DNA of 64,000 nucleotides, from assembly GCA_021292165.1 (NCBI GenBank), contig JAHFWL010000060.1:1-64000 (forward strand), in the 5' to 3' direction. The notes beneath the pieces are model-generated. The model was given only the letters and a program-made list of their open reading frames with translations, was not told the origin of the DNA and did no database searches. The DNA is from Shinisaurus crocodilurus. Lineage: Eukaryota > Chordata > Lepidosauria > Squamata > Shinisauridae. The position numbers were made by a program, and so were the translations under genes. Positions 33,662 to 44,067 of this stretch are shown one piece after another (within the stretch, counting starts at the first letter, position 1; each line of letters opens with the position of its first letter).

Positions 33662-33893
33662 AGAGTCAGTGTGGCGTAGTGGTGAGAGTGTTGGGCTGGG
33701 ACTCGGGAGATCCGGGTTCTAGCCCCCACTCGGCCATGGAGCTCACTGGGTGACTTTGGGCCAGTCACTGACTCTCAGCCTAACCTACCTCACTGGGTTG
33801 TTGTGAAGATAAAATGGAGAGGAGGATGATTATGTAAGCCGCCTTGGGTTCCTTGCAGGAAAAAAAGGCGGGGTATAAATATAATAAATAGAT
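33662..33893 (+). mobile_element. tRNA-derived SINE, copy D
   Basis: Complete head AGAGTCAGTGTGGCGTAGTG, box B GGGTTCTAGCCCCC, body and AATATAATAAATA tail after AAAGGCGGGGTATAAAT. Just upstream (33560-33655) is a piece with GCATAAGCTTTCGTGGACTG, another widespread repeat motif. Confidence 0.87.
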
Positions 33894-33951
33894 GCAAAAC
33901 TCTTCGTTGATTTTACTATGTAAGTATATTCCAAACCGATTCTTCCCTGAA

Positions 33952-34152
33952 CAGATAATAGGGAACTTGCCTTCTGCCGAGTCAGCCCACTAGTTCATCT
34001 AGCTAGCCCAGTATCGTCTGCACTAACTGGCAGTGGTTCTCCAGGGTTTCAGACAGGAGTCTTTCTTTCCCAGCCCTACCTGGAGATGCCGGAGATCGAA
34101 CCCAGGACTTTCTGTGTACAGCACCTGTGGCTCCAGCACTGAGCTGAGGCTC
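33952..34152 (-). mobile_element. Second tRNA-derived SINE family, antisense
   Basis: On the minus strand the head reads AGCTCAGTGCTGGAG (box A-like) and TCCTGGGTTCGATCTCCGGC (box B, GGTTCGATCTC). The tail is CTAGATGAACTAGTGGGCTG then ACTCGGCAGAAGGCAAGTTC. Only one copy is in the window. It is distinct from the GTGTGGCGTAGTGGT SINE. Confidence 0.7.
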
Positions 34153-34224
34153 CTCCCCCAACTCTGTAGCTAGAAGCGCACAATATTGTAATTTATATTA
34201 ATGGACCAAAACAATACTGGATTT

Positions 34225-34284
34225 AGATCGCGTAAATAGACAAACATATATACATCCCTGATATTACATTGCACACAAAGAGAA

Positions 34285-34318
<34 letters not shown>

Positions 34319-34365
34319 CGCGTAAATAGACAAACATATATACATCCCTGATATTACATTGCACA

Positions 34366-34399
<34 letters not shown>

Positions 34400-34430
34400 A
34401 CACACAAAGAGAGAGAGAAAGATTTCTGTT
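34225..34430. repeat. 90-bp tandem duplication around (GATA)n, then (GA)n
   Basis: A 58-bp unit starting AGATCGCGTAAATAGACAAA occurs at 34225-34282 and, almost identical, at 34315-34372, separated by (GATA)n. A (GA)n run and a third mini-fragment (CACACAAAGAGAG) follow. It is probably a recent slippage or unequal-exchange product. Confidence 0.88.
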
Positions 34431-34639
34431 TCTGAAGACATGGGGATATGTCATCAGTCCAGTCAACAAAAAAACATTAGTATATTAATATCAGGCTGGC
34501 CCTTTTCTTGCAAGAATATAACTAACTCGTTCCGTTAAGCCTTTGGAGTGCATAACTTCCAGCTATTCATTTAAACGGTTGCTCGGCCAACGACTTGGCT
34601 CTCTAACAAGCATTGTTTGACTCTTGCTTGGGTCTAGGG

Positions 34640-34775
34640 CAGCCTTTCCCCATGGCGCTGGGCTACAGATGTTCCGGACTGCAACTCCCATCATTCCCAG
34701 TTAGCAAGCCGGCTGGGAAAGATCTGAGATGCAGTCCAACACATCTCAAGGGCACCAGGGCGGGGAAGATTGGTG
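34640..34775. repeat. hAT-type fold-back MITE
   Basis: GGGCAGCCTTTCCCCATGGC, GGACTGCAACTCCCATCATT, then GATGCAGTCCAACACATCTC and GGGCACCAGGGCGGGGAAGA. A (CA)n run lies at 34816-34839. Confidence 0.68.
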
Positions 34776-35211
34776 TAGTAGGGCCAGTAGAGGCTTGTCT
34801 GGTTCTCACTTACATACACACACACACACACACACACACCTTTCTCTGCCTGCCAAGGCCGGGAGCAGTCCAGTCCCCAAGCGATGGGAAATCGAGCGTA
34901 ACCAACCAGCCTATTAATAATCCAATGGACTAAGCCGCGAATCCACTGGACCAATGGACCTTGGAAGCAATTGGGACATGTCTGGTGGACACTGTCACTG
35001 GCTGAGCCCCTTCATACACCCTCCTTCTATTCTACTGGATTCCCACCACTTGTCTTGCAAGAAATTATTCACTGCCACAAGATGCCATTCCTTTTCGAGA
35101 AAGGAAGGGTAGAAATCGGACGAACAGCTGAGCGGGGGGGGGGGGGGAGAACTAGTTTCTCCGTCTAAGGAGGTGGCACCGAGAGTGTAACACTCAACAC
35201 AGAGAGTTTGG

Positions 35212-35375
35212 GATACAATCCTATTAAGTCATTTAATAGGGTTTAATTCTGAGTGGACATGCATAGGATTGCATTGGGACTGAACATAAGTCATGACATT
35301 TGTCCCAACGATTTCAATGGGTTTGCGCTAAAAAAAAAAAAAAAAAAAAAAAGACTAAATCTGGCTCCCACCCAT
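35212..35375. repeat. Fold-back elements of both main families
   Basis: 35212-35275 is an 'AATCCTATGCA' copy (TACAATCCTATTAAGTCATT ... ACATGCATAGGATTGCA). 35300-35375 is the right half of a 'GGTTGGATCCAG' copy interrupted by an A-run at 35331-35352. A 22-bp tandem duplication (AAGAAGCGCCTCACCCACAT) follows at 35469 and 35496. Confidence 0.65.
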
Positions 35376-35908
35376 TGAATTTAACCAAAACTTTTATCAG
35401 GGAAAAGAAAGCAATCACATGTCAGAGATTACTCCATGAGACATATACATTCATTTGGATGAGTTTTAAGAAGCGCCTCACCCACATTTTAACTTAAGAA
35501 GCGCCTCACCCACATTCATAAACCATATCGAATTGGCTCAGAACCAGAAGCCAGCTGCAAGGAGGGGGAAAATCCCTCCCTCCCCTGTAGTTTGTTTACC
35601 CTCCCTTGTAGGAAGTATGTTACTTGCACGTATTGCAAACGCAAAGTAGTCATATAAAAGAAACAATAAAAGCTACCAGTTTGCAAAGGACGTAGTGGTG
35701 AACCTGAGAGACAGGCACAGAATAATTTGTAACAAACCTTACCAAAGGCCCAGCGCTGGCATCAGGCCAGACTTTAAGAAAAAATCTCACTCCCAACCCC
35801 ATCCTTTTTTGAGCAAAACAGGATATTCACTTAATTTCATCCAAATATTCTCAGGAACAAGAACATGACAATTATTTTTCAAGACATAAATTAGGAGATT
35901 GTGTTTAA

Positions 35909-36071
35909 TTTACCAAGTTTGAAGACATGCCTTATCCACATGCATAAATTATGTGCAATCAGATCACAAGGGAGGGGGCAGGTGTGTGTGTGTGTGTTCT
36001 TTTTCTATAGGAACAAAATAGTAGTCACGATATCCCCCTTTACCCAGATTAACTGATTAATAGAATAGGAA
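35909..36071. repeat. Right arm of a long inverted duplication
   Basis: Reverse complement of 32915-33098: TTTACCAAGTTTGAAGACAT at the left edge, CAGATTAACTGATTAATAGA near the right edge. The loop between the arms is about 2.8 kb. Confidence 0.9.
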
Positions 36072-36399
36072 TGGCAAAATGAAACTTTATGCTGCTTGAG
36101 TCCAGTTCATTTGTCTCTCGGAGATCTGTAAAGCTGTCCTAATGTAAAGGAAACAGTTTCTTTTTTTATTATTATTTTAAAACTATTTCCTCGAGATGAT
36201 ATAGCTGAGTTCATTACCTGGGAGGAGAAATGGAGGGTGCAAATTCCTTACCTTCATGCCTCCTCACAACAATTCTACAAAGTAGGTCACAGTTATTTCC
36301 CATTTACAGGTGGGGAACTGCGAGTGAGAGCGAATGATTTGTTTTAAGGTGGATACCTATCTGGTCCAGGCTGGGTTGGGTTTAACCAGATACACCCAG

Positions 36400-36575
36400 T
36401 GTGTCCAGCCTCAGTCATACTTAGTTAGTCCCATTGATTTCAATGGGTCTGCTCTAAATATGACTAAACCTGGATACAACCCAAAATATATCAAAGATTG
36501 ATCCTACTCAGAAGTAAGTCCCATTGAATTTAATGGGTTTCCTACCAGGTAAGTAAGTGTAGGATTGCAGCTTAA
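36400..36575. repeat. Two fold-back copies side by side
   Basis: 36405-36483 is a 'GGTTGGATCCAG' right arm (CCATTGATTTCAATGGGTCT, ATGACTAAACCTGGATACAA). 36500-36575 is an 'AATCCTATGCA' copy (CTCAGAAGTAAGTCCCATTG, AATTTAATGGGTTTC, GTGTAGGATTGCAGC). Confidence 0.7.
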
Positions 36576-36579
36576 CAGG

Positions 36580-37479
36580 AGTTTTCCCATCACTGGCTTA
36601 AAGTGAGTCGATATTTTGCCAGCAAAACACACACACACACACCCTCTCTCTCTCTCCTTCCTTCTTCCAGTGGGCTTTAATCCATTTAGTAGGCAGATGA
36701 ATCTTAACTACAAATTAACATTTAGGGCACCCAGGTAAAGGGCAGGAATAGATTCCGGGTCTCTCTTTCCTGTGCCAAATCTGATTTTAAATTGGAGACA
36801 TAAAAGTCAGGTGCCCCCCCATTCTAGCAATAAGAAAGGAGGGGTACTGAGGCTCAGTTTAAATGTTTCTTTCTTTCTGTTCTACTTAAACCAGTTTAAA
36901 TCTGGAGCTTTCAGAAACGAGGTATACTTAAAAGCTGCTGGTTTCAAGAAGGATTTAAAGAACAGCTAGGAAGTGTAACTTGCCATAGGTTGCACCCCGT
37001 GTTAAGGTTTCTTATGATATATTTGTTTTTGTTTTGCATCTAGACGACGGAGCCCTATGCTGTCATTAAGGCCTGGCTGTGATGAAAGTGAAGGCTCTTA
37101 TGCTTGGGATCCGCTCTGCAAACAACTGTAATAATTTCCATTTTGCAGCGGCGGTACAGAAGCGGAGGCAGTCTTGATTTGCTCAAGGTCGCTCGCTGAG
37201 TCTCTGAATGAGGAAAGATCTGAACTCAGGTCTCGCCCAGGCCTTCTTCCACCATCCAGTTGGGCCACCTTCATACCCAGCACGATCAAAAGTCATATCA
37301 TTCCCCGGGGCTAAGGGAACAGGGGCAGTTGAACACTGAATTAGACCAAGGCCTTGAAGTCTATACATAGAGTGAAGTGGCTGGGAATCCTGCTTTATTT
37401 TCATTCCCCATATATATACATATCCATAGCTTATCCCACGTGGAAACTGGGAGAGTTATGATATTGCTTTCTATGGGTT

Positions 37480-37551
<72 letters not shown>

Positions 37552-38515
37552 TAATCAATTTTTAAAGCATACTTGTGTATTTTACTTTGTGTATGCATTC
37601 CACTTCCCTTAGAAAAGAGGCAATGGTCGTCGTATATGCATATATCTATATATCTATCTATATAATATTCCATTAGCAGATATCCCTCACTCTCTTCTGG
37701 GTCTGGTTTCTACTTGCAAATAAGTTAACAGAAATTAAAGAAGAGGTACACAGAAACCCCCTACACTGAAAAAAAGGGAAAGCTTGAAGAAATACGGTTT
37801 GACAAGGGGCGACTAGTGTTATGGAGGGGAAATACTTCTAAAACCCAGCAGAATTCCAGTGAAGTTTTTTGGGGGGGAGTCTTTGGGTTGGGAGACGTCC
37901 CAAAGGCCGATATATAGGCGGGTGGAAAAGTAGATCGACGCTGATTGTGTATCGAGGAGGTATCCGGGTTTGTATCACTCTTTTCTCCCCGCTCCTCCTT
38001 TTCTGCGTGTAAATGCCTACATATATATCCTTCGCTAAACGCATTTACTTTGGAAAGTGAGTCATATTGATTACAATGGACTTAGGATCTCAGGAGTACA
38101 CCTCGGATATCAAGACGCCGTCTTATCTGGATTTCTAATAAAAACCCTATTGATCTTTCTCAACTGGTATACACCAATACATCTTTCCCCTCTCTGGATT
38201 TGAGCCATGTCCTCCAGCTCTTATATTCTGTTCGCATTAACTCGTATGCATTCACTTTCTCTCCCCCCCCCCCGCTTGCACATATTATGTAATATACTCT
38301 GAATGCGGACAGTGTGTCGATGCCACTTTTTGCGCGCAGCATTCATTATTTCACACTTCTCAAGCTCCTCAGCATGTCGAAATTGAGTTCCTGCATTCAC
38401 TTTCTTGCCACCACCCAGGCTAAATCAGAAAGGCCCGTGTCTGATCAAGCAGAATATCTCCGAAACTTCACCGAGTATAACTTCTGCAAATAATATGTAC
38501 AAGGGGACAGTTTCG
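36580..38515. other. HOXB13 far upstream, no gene seen
   Basis: It holds a (CA)n at 36630, a (GT)n(GA)n compound at 37483-37547 and a TATATCTA-rich stretch near 37640. Chance frames of 60-75 codons show no motifs. Much of 37560-38500 lacks the repeat families of the window and could contain regulatory DNA, but nothing specific stands out. Confidence 0.5.
37483..37547. repeat. (GT)n(GA)n compound microsatellite
   Basis: About 15 GT followed directly by about 17 GA dinucleotides. Confidence 0.95.
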
Positions 38516-38520
38516 CTTTG

Positions 38521-38560
38521 CGCGCGCGCGCGCGCGCGCACACACACACACACACACACA
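38521..38560. repeat. (CG)9(CA)n alternating tract, Z-DNA-prone
   Basis: Forty bases of strict purine-pyrimidine alternation, nine CG followed by about eleven CA. (CG)n is the strongest known Z-DNA former. It lies 1.1 kb upstream of the HOXB13 start, with (GT)n tracts also at 38725-38751 and 39430-39468. Confidence 0.9.
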
Positions 38561-39234
38561 TATTCTGTGCAGTAGTCTGCAGTTTTGCTGTCACCTACAA
38601 ACTCTTTTCTTTTCTTTATTTCTCTTTTCTCTCTTTCTTTTTCTTTCATCATGCAATCCTTGTGAGATGATATCTTTTAAAAACTACTATGGATAAAACA
38701 CATTTAAATCAACGTGTGTGTCTACGTGTGTGTGTGTGTGTGTGTGTGTGTTTGAACACGTACACCACGTTCCTGCAACAGGATGTGGCCCAGTGCAATT
38801 TCCACAATCATACGAGGGATCAGAAAAGGCTGAATACGTGTTGAGGTATTATGAGGGGGATATTCCCTCAAAGAATTAAGAGATCCGGACGTTTCAAAAA
38901 AGACAGGGTGCAATTTGTAAGGAATGTTAAGAACTTCGTGATCTCAGATGGATCAGAATTGAATGATCACGTTTGGTGCCTTTCTGTTTTTCCTGTCTTT
39001 CTTCCATCTCTTTTTCGAATTCTATAAATGTGCATCCCAGAATTCTATCCTTTCTGCACCAGCCCATGATTTTCCTTTCCATTGAATTGTGTCCATTCTA
39101 TGTGGGGGAGAGGGCACTGGTGTATTTTCCACCCCCCTCCCACGCCCGCGCGGCCTCACCTCGTCAATCTGCTCAGATTGAAGGAAAAGCAATCACAAAA
39201 ATATAATATCCATCCCCTTCCTGAAAGAGAAGCC

Positions 39235-39428
39235 CGTCACGTGTGGGCGTCTTCTCCCCTCTCCACCCCCTCCCGCCCCGCCCCTTTTCTGCCCGTCTGG
39301 CCATGAAAGCATTTTCGCAATGTCGGTCTCCCCCCACCCCACTCCTCCCCCCCACCCCAGAACGCCTCCAGTGGATGCGCCTCAGCCAATGGGAGCGCCA
39401 TTCTGGGCAAGCCACGTCCCTTGCGTCG

Positions 39429-39468
<40 letters not shown>

Positions 39469-39657
39469 ATGGGGCGGGGTGGGAGGGAGAGGAGATCTCG
39501 GGCTGGGAGCCCAGGCGACGGTCCTTGGGCAGCCGCCAGCCTCTTAAAACCATCCTCGCCTGCCGGCCCGGCCCCCAGTAGTCGCCTCGCCTGCCTCGGT
39601 GCCGCTACCCCGTCGGAGCGGAGCTCGAGGTCGGTCTCCCATGCTCCGTCCCGCCGG
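39235..39657 (+). promoter_or_regulatory. HOXB13: HOXB13 promoter and 5' UTR region
   Basis: The region turns GC- and CpG-rich. I see GTCACGTGTG (E-box CACGTG, 39238), two overlapping GC boxes CCCGCCCCGCCCC (39270), CAGCCAATGGGAG (CCAAT box, 39383), a (GT)n tract at 39430-39468, GGGGCGGGGTGGGAGGGAG (39471) and a weak TATA-like CTCTTAAAAC (39540). The TSS cannot be fixed from sequence. About 30 bp after TCTTAAAA, near 39570, is the natural guess. The CpG-rich block continues through exon 1 to about 40450. Confidence 0.6.
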
Positions 39658-39736
39658 ATGGACGCCGAAGCAGCCTTCGGAGAAGCCCGCAGGAGCGCAG
39701 ATGAGGCGCCCCGCAAGGGCATGGACGGCTTGCTGA
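39641..39736 (+). other. Overlapping upstream ORF in the HOXB13 5' leader, 31 codons
   Basis: An ATG at 39641, 17 bp before the HOXB13 ATG and in another frame, opens a frame that stops at 39734-39736 inside HOXB13 exon 1. Its context (C at -3, C at +4) is weak, so most ribosomes would scan past it. If the leader includes it, it would lower HOXB13 translation. Presence in the mRNA is inferred. Confidence 0.45.
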
Positions 39737-40348
39737 GCTCGGCCACTTTCCCGGCCAGAGGCCACTGCCGGAGCGCGGCTCTGGGCGACCCCGGCAGCCC
39801 GACCATGCAGGGCGCCGCTTACCCTCCCCTGGACGGCCCTCCTCCTCCTCCGGGCTGCGGAGAAAGCTCGGCCAAGCCCTGCATCCCGTGCCCCGCCGCC
39901 ATCCCCCAGGCATCGCCGCCGGCCGCCACCGCCTCGCCCTTCTCCTACGGATGCTTCGGCGGCGGCTACTACTCGTACCGCGTGGCGCGGAGCTCCCTCA
40001 AGCCGTGCCCGCCGCCGCCGCCGCCGCCGCCGCCGAGCGGCTACCCAGCCGAGAAGTACCTGGACCCCGCCTACAACGCGGTTGCCGCCCCGGAGGACTA
40101 CCAAACGCGGCCGGCCGAGTTCGCCTTCTACCCGGGTTACGCGGGGCCTTACCAGCCCATGACCAGCTACCTGGACGTGTCGGTGGTTCAGACCATCGGG
40201 GGGCCTTCTGGCGACGCCAGGCACGAGACCCTCCTGCCCGTCGACCCTTACCACGAACCCTGGGCCTTGGCCGGAGGTTGGAACAACCAAATGTGTTGTG
40301 CCAAAGATCAAAGCCCCGCAGGACACTTTTGGAAATCTGCTTTTGCAG
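39658..40348 (+). CDS. HOXB13: HOXB13 exon 1, posterior homeobox transcription factor
   Basis: HOXB13 is a nuclear DNA-binding protein of the paralog-13 group that patterns the tail and posterior axis. Exon 1 codes residues 1-230 plus one base of codon 231. The Hox13 N-terminal region runs from FSYGCFGGGYYSYRV (from residue 95) through RSSLKPC, RPAEFAFYPGYAGPYQPM, SYLDVSVVQTIGG, LLPVDPY and WALAGGWNNQMCC to HFWKSAFA, in the same order as mammalian HOXB13. Residues 118-126 are nine prolines ((CCG)9) where mammals have a short Ala-rich stretch. I chose the ATG at 39658 because MDxE and the later MDGLL match the family N-terminus. The frame is open further upstream to 39421 without homology. The donor CAG|GTAACG at 40349 is strong. 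The full protein is 322 residues, against 284 in human. The 326-codon antisense frame here is a GC-rich shadow. Confidence 0.96.
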
Positions 40349-40825
40349 GTAACGCGCGATGCCTTCAAAGATGCAGCATCTCCTCTCTTCTCTCTGTCTC
40401 TTCCCCCTCCGCCAGCCCCGCGCCGCCGCCAGATGCTCACATTCTCTTGGGTTTCCAGGGGGGCTGATTGAACCCGAACTAGGGAGCGCCTCAGGCCCTC
40501 AAAAGAGACGGGCTGGGGGCCCAATCCTGCCGGGATAAGGACGAGTGATTGTAGTTCCTCGGGGGTAGCCGTGGTTAGAAACTTTGCAAAGCGTCCAATA
40601 TTTTTTTTTCATATATTCCAGGGCTGAGCACTGGTCTAAATTAGCTTTGCTCCAAGAATTCCCTGCTCCGAGTTATTCCGTGCCTGTGTGAGAGAGAGGG
40701 GGTCTATTTTTTTCTTTTCTGTAGTATAATAAATTACTGTGGGCTCATCGGCTCCCAGAGAATACTATATACATACGGAAAGTGCATGCATATGTTCTAT
40801 TTCCCCCCCCCCCCGTAGCATAATA

Positions 40826-40905
40826 AACTGTTGTAAACCGCCCAGAGAGCTTCGGCTATTGGGCGGTATAAAAATGTATTAAATAAAATAAAATAAATAA
40901 ATCAC
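40826..40905 (+). mobile_element. CR1/L2-like LINE 3' tail
   Basis: GTTGTAAACCGCCCAGAGAG, CTTCGGCTATTGGGCGGTAT, AAAAATGTATTAAATAAAAT. This is the last 80 bp of the family, in the HOXB13 intron 480 bp after exon 1. Confidence 0.82.
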
Positions 40906-40939
40906 TGTGTACGTTTGGGCTCTTAGGGGATATATGCAG

Positions 40940-41308
40940 ACCGAATATATCTGTGCATATGTATATGATTTCCAGCGATAATGAGAGCAATCCATATCGC
41001 AATGAAGCGAACTGCTCCTTTTATATACCACACACACACACACACACACACACGGATGAACACGCGGCGTGTTGTGACTGATTTCAGCGCGATGTGAGTA
41101 TCTTTCAGTCTCGCCTGGAATATTATTACAAATTATGTATGAGCTTAAGCAGGCATCTGTGCGTGCCTCTGTGCGGGAGGGTTCCTAAGTTAAAAAGTAG
41201 TTTACCTATGGAAAACGCCAGCCCAGGAAGGTTGAGAATTGCGATTTGAGTTGCTCTCATTATCGCTGGAAATCATATACACATATGCACAGAACAGATA
41301 TATTCGGT
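40940..41308. repeat. Inverted repeat, 65-70 bp arms, 234-bp loop
   Basis: ACCGAATATATCTGTGCATA ... GCGATAATGAGAGCAA at 40940-41003 recurs inverted as TTGCTCTCATTATCGCTGGA ... AGATATATTCGGT at 41238-41308. The arms match closely, apart from a 5-bp indel and a few mismatches. The loop carries a (CA)n tract (41030-41053). It would form a large hairpin in the pre-mRNA. Confidence 0.88.
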
Positions 41309-41309
41309 A

Positions 41310-43080
41310 TGCCATATATTCCGATAGGTGCACAGTATGGCAGAGAGGCCCCCTACCTGGTTACTTTCAAGATCCGAATTGAATGGGCAGGTTAGAGATT
41401 CTTGTTGCAATTTTAAATGCCCAGGATCCTTGGCACATCATTGCTGCTAGTAGCCAGAGTTCAATCCTGAGCCAGCACCACCAATCCCCCAGCGCTCGAG
41501 CACGTGGGATGTAATCATAACGTGTAATTAGGTGTGCCCGCTTATCATGAAGTCAAGGATGTCTCTGAGCATATGCAGAGTGCCTTTCACCACCCAGGAG
41601 CCCCCAGCCAGCCCACAGCACAACCGGGATTAGGATGAGGGCCTCTTTGTTGGTGCATAGGTTTGAGCCCCTGCACCTGTCAACATATTTATTTTCGGAT
41701 CTTGCCCCAATAAATTAAGTCTCCATAAGGGAGCTGCAATATACAGGTATTGCTACAGGTGCGGGATACCCTATTTTAGAGCAGGGCTTTCGATTTCCTA
41801 CCTGCCCCATCCCCCCCCCCCCGTGTCTTTGTGTGCGTGTTTCCCTCTGCTTTTTCTTTATTTGTACTCCTTCAAATCCACTGGAAACAGGACTAATTTC
41901 CTCCCAGAAAATTTGTATATGATCAGTTGTTCCAAACGCCTTAGGGCAGATGAAGGGGGTGGGGTGGGGAAACAACAACCCCTAAAACATAAAGGCAGAG
42001 TGCAATGGCAGGGCTGGATATTATTGCTGTCCAACAGAGGTCAGTGGGACATATTAAAGAATGTAGTAGGACAGAGGTGTCTGGGCGTTTATTACAGCAG
42101 GGACTCTAAGGCTGCCACCCTAAACTGGCTTACTTGCACATTGGCCCTAAGAAAATGAATGGGGTTCACTATCTGCCAATCAGTATGTTAAGAACGGCAC
42201 CTTAATCTCAGTATTTCCACTGCACTGGGGGTCTCTCCAGACCCTGCCTGATGCAATGGAGAAGCAGCACAGGAATCTAAAAATGAAGGGCTATGCTACC
42301 CCATAGGAAGTCTAATCCCTGAGATAGACAAATCCCCAAGGAAAAGTTGGGGTTGGACATATAAGGGCGGGCGGGAAATACATTGCACCCACAAAAACAC
42401 AGAGATCTCTGAAGGGCCTAGGTGGAGAAAGTATTGGCTTAAATATGTCATGTCATACAGGGAGAGGCTTTGGGGGGGGCTGGTGGGGGGGGATTCCATC
42501 TGGATGCAAGGGGGTGTGTGTGTTTGTGTGGATTAGATGGCTGTTCCTTGGCTATTGCTTTCAGCTCTTATACTCCTGTGATTCTCTGTGTGGTCCTCCA
42601 GTGAACACTGGGTAGCAGATGTTCAAGAAGGCTTCGCCACCAGGGGTCGTGGAATGTCATCTTCCTGTCCCCTATAGCACTGCTATGACTGCAACCCATC
42701 AAGCCATTAACTCCAGTTCCAGTTCATCACATTATGTAGGAATTCTCAGGGAGTGTGTGAGTGTGTGTGCCTTGGACTGCACACCTAATGAGCAGTCACT
42801 GGACTATCAGACAAGAGTTGTCTCAGGAGATCGCCTGTTGATTTTGTTATTGTTCTGTGGCTTTCCTGAAAATGAATCTCCAGGTGTTAATGCAATAACA
42901 ACACAAAATATAATAATGCCTTCAGCAATTATTTATTATTGATAGCATAGCTACTTAAAGCAGTGTACCAAAACTATTTATGTGTATTTTAAGTATTTAT
43001 ATACCGCTTTTTAGCTATACAATCTCCTAAAGTGGCTTACAATATTTTGAGATGATACAGTACCAATAAAGATTAATATT
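41310..43080. other. Intron sequence without clear features
   Basis: No gene and no well-preserved repeat. C-runs at 41812-41822, G-runs near 42473-42492 and scattered short frames only. Confidence 0.5.
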
Positions 43081-43082
43081 AC

Positions 43083-43106
43083 ATATATATATATATATAT
43101 ATATAT
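43083..43106. repeat. (AT)n microsatellite
   Basis: Twelve AT dinucleotides in the intron. A (GT)18 run lies at 43461-43496. Confidence 0.9.
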
Positions 43107-43456
43107 GGTAATATTGTAGGGTCCAAGCCAATGAATCACAGATTTTAGATCCAATAGCATAAATCACAATGCTCAGTGCTTCCAGTGAATACCAGGATAA
43201 TTTTGTTTCAGAATTATTCATTATAACACTATTAAATTCCATGTTACATTGATTCAGTATTTCCAATTCCTTGCCTTTAACCACTGCAACCACAACAACA
43301 ATAAAAAAGCAATATCAGGAAGTTCTCTTCTGCAAACGCCAGTGAAATTAATAGGACAAGCTCTCTTCCTCCCATACATCTGAATGGGCCTTGTGTAGGA
43401 GATTTTCCCACTGGATTTGCTCCAGTGTTGCAGTTAGATAATTGTAGACTCTGGAA

Positions 43457-43497
<41 letters not shown>

Positions 43498-43510
43498 TCT
43501 TTAGATCAGT

Positions 43511-43960
43511 TTTCCCCAACCTGGTGCCCTCCAGATGTGCATAACACACCAATGTGGCATAGTGCTGAGAGTGTTGGACTGGGGCTTGGGAGATCCAGGT
43601 TCTAGTCCCTGCTCGGCCATGAAACTTACTGAGTGACTTTGGGCCAGTCACTGACTCTCAGCCTAACCTACTTCACAGGGTTGTTGTGAGGATAAAATGG
43701 AGAGGAGGATGAGGATAATGTAAGCCGCCTTGGGTTCCTTGCAGGAAAAAAGGCAGGGTTTATTTATTTATTTATTTATTTATTGCATTTATACCCCGCT
43801 CTTCAGCCAGAAAAGGCTCCCAGAGTGGCTTATAAAGATTAATAATAAGACAGTCCCTGCCCTCAGGCTCACAATCTAAAAGACATGACACAAAAGGAAA
43901 GGGGTATAAATATAATAAATAAATAAACTCCCACAATCCTCAGCCAGCATGGCCAGGCTG
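43511..43960 (+). mobile_element. Three-level nest: LINE tail in SINE copy E in hAT MITE
   Basis: A MITE left arm (CCCCAACCTGGTGCCCTCCA, 43512-43540) is cut by tRNA-SINE copy E (43545-43927, head CCAATGTGGCATAGTGCTGA). The SINE is itself cut in its tail at 43761 by a minus-strand LINE tail (43762-43905, TATTTATTTATTGCATTTAT ... AAAAGGAAA). The SINE tail resumes GGGGTATAAATATAATAAAT and the MITE resumes CTCCCACAATCCTCAGCC. Confidence 0.85.
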
Positions 43961-44067
43961 CTTATATGTCAATGCATATTACTTCACTTACTTCAATATG
44001 TGATTCTCCTGCGGATTCTAGTAAGGGAGGCCTAGACGACTGACAGCATCATTGATTTGCTCTAGTG

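Noticed and set aside
39421..39657. Extension of HOXB13 upstream of 39658 in frame, starting MRRGVCVCVCV
   Set aside because: It reads through the (GT)n tract, has no similarity to the Hox13 N-terminus and covers the likely promoter and 5' UTR.
39544..40524. A 326-codon Arg-rich frame antisense to HOXB13 exon 1
   Set aside because: GC-rich coding DNA often leaves the antisense frame open. It has no motif and no start or splice context, and the sense strand is clearly HOXB13.
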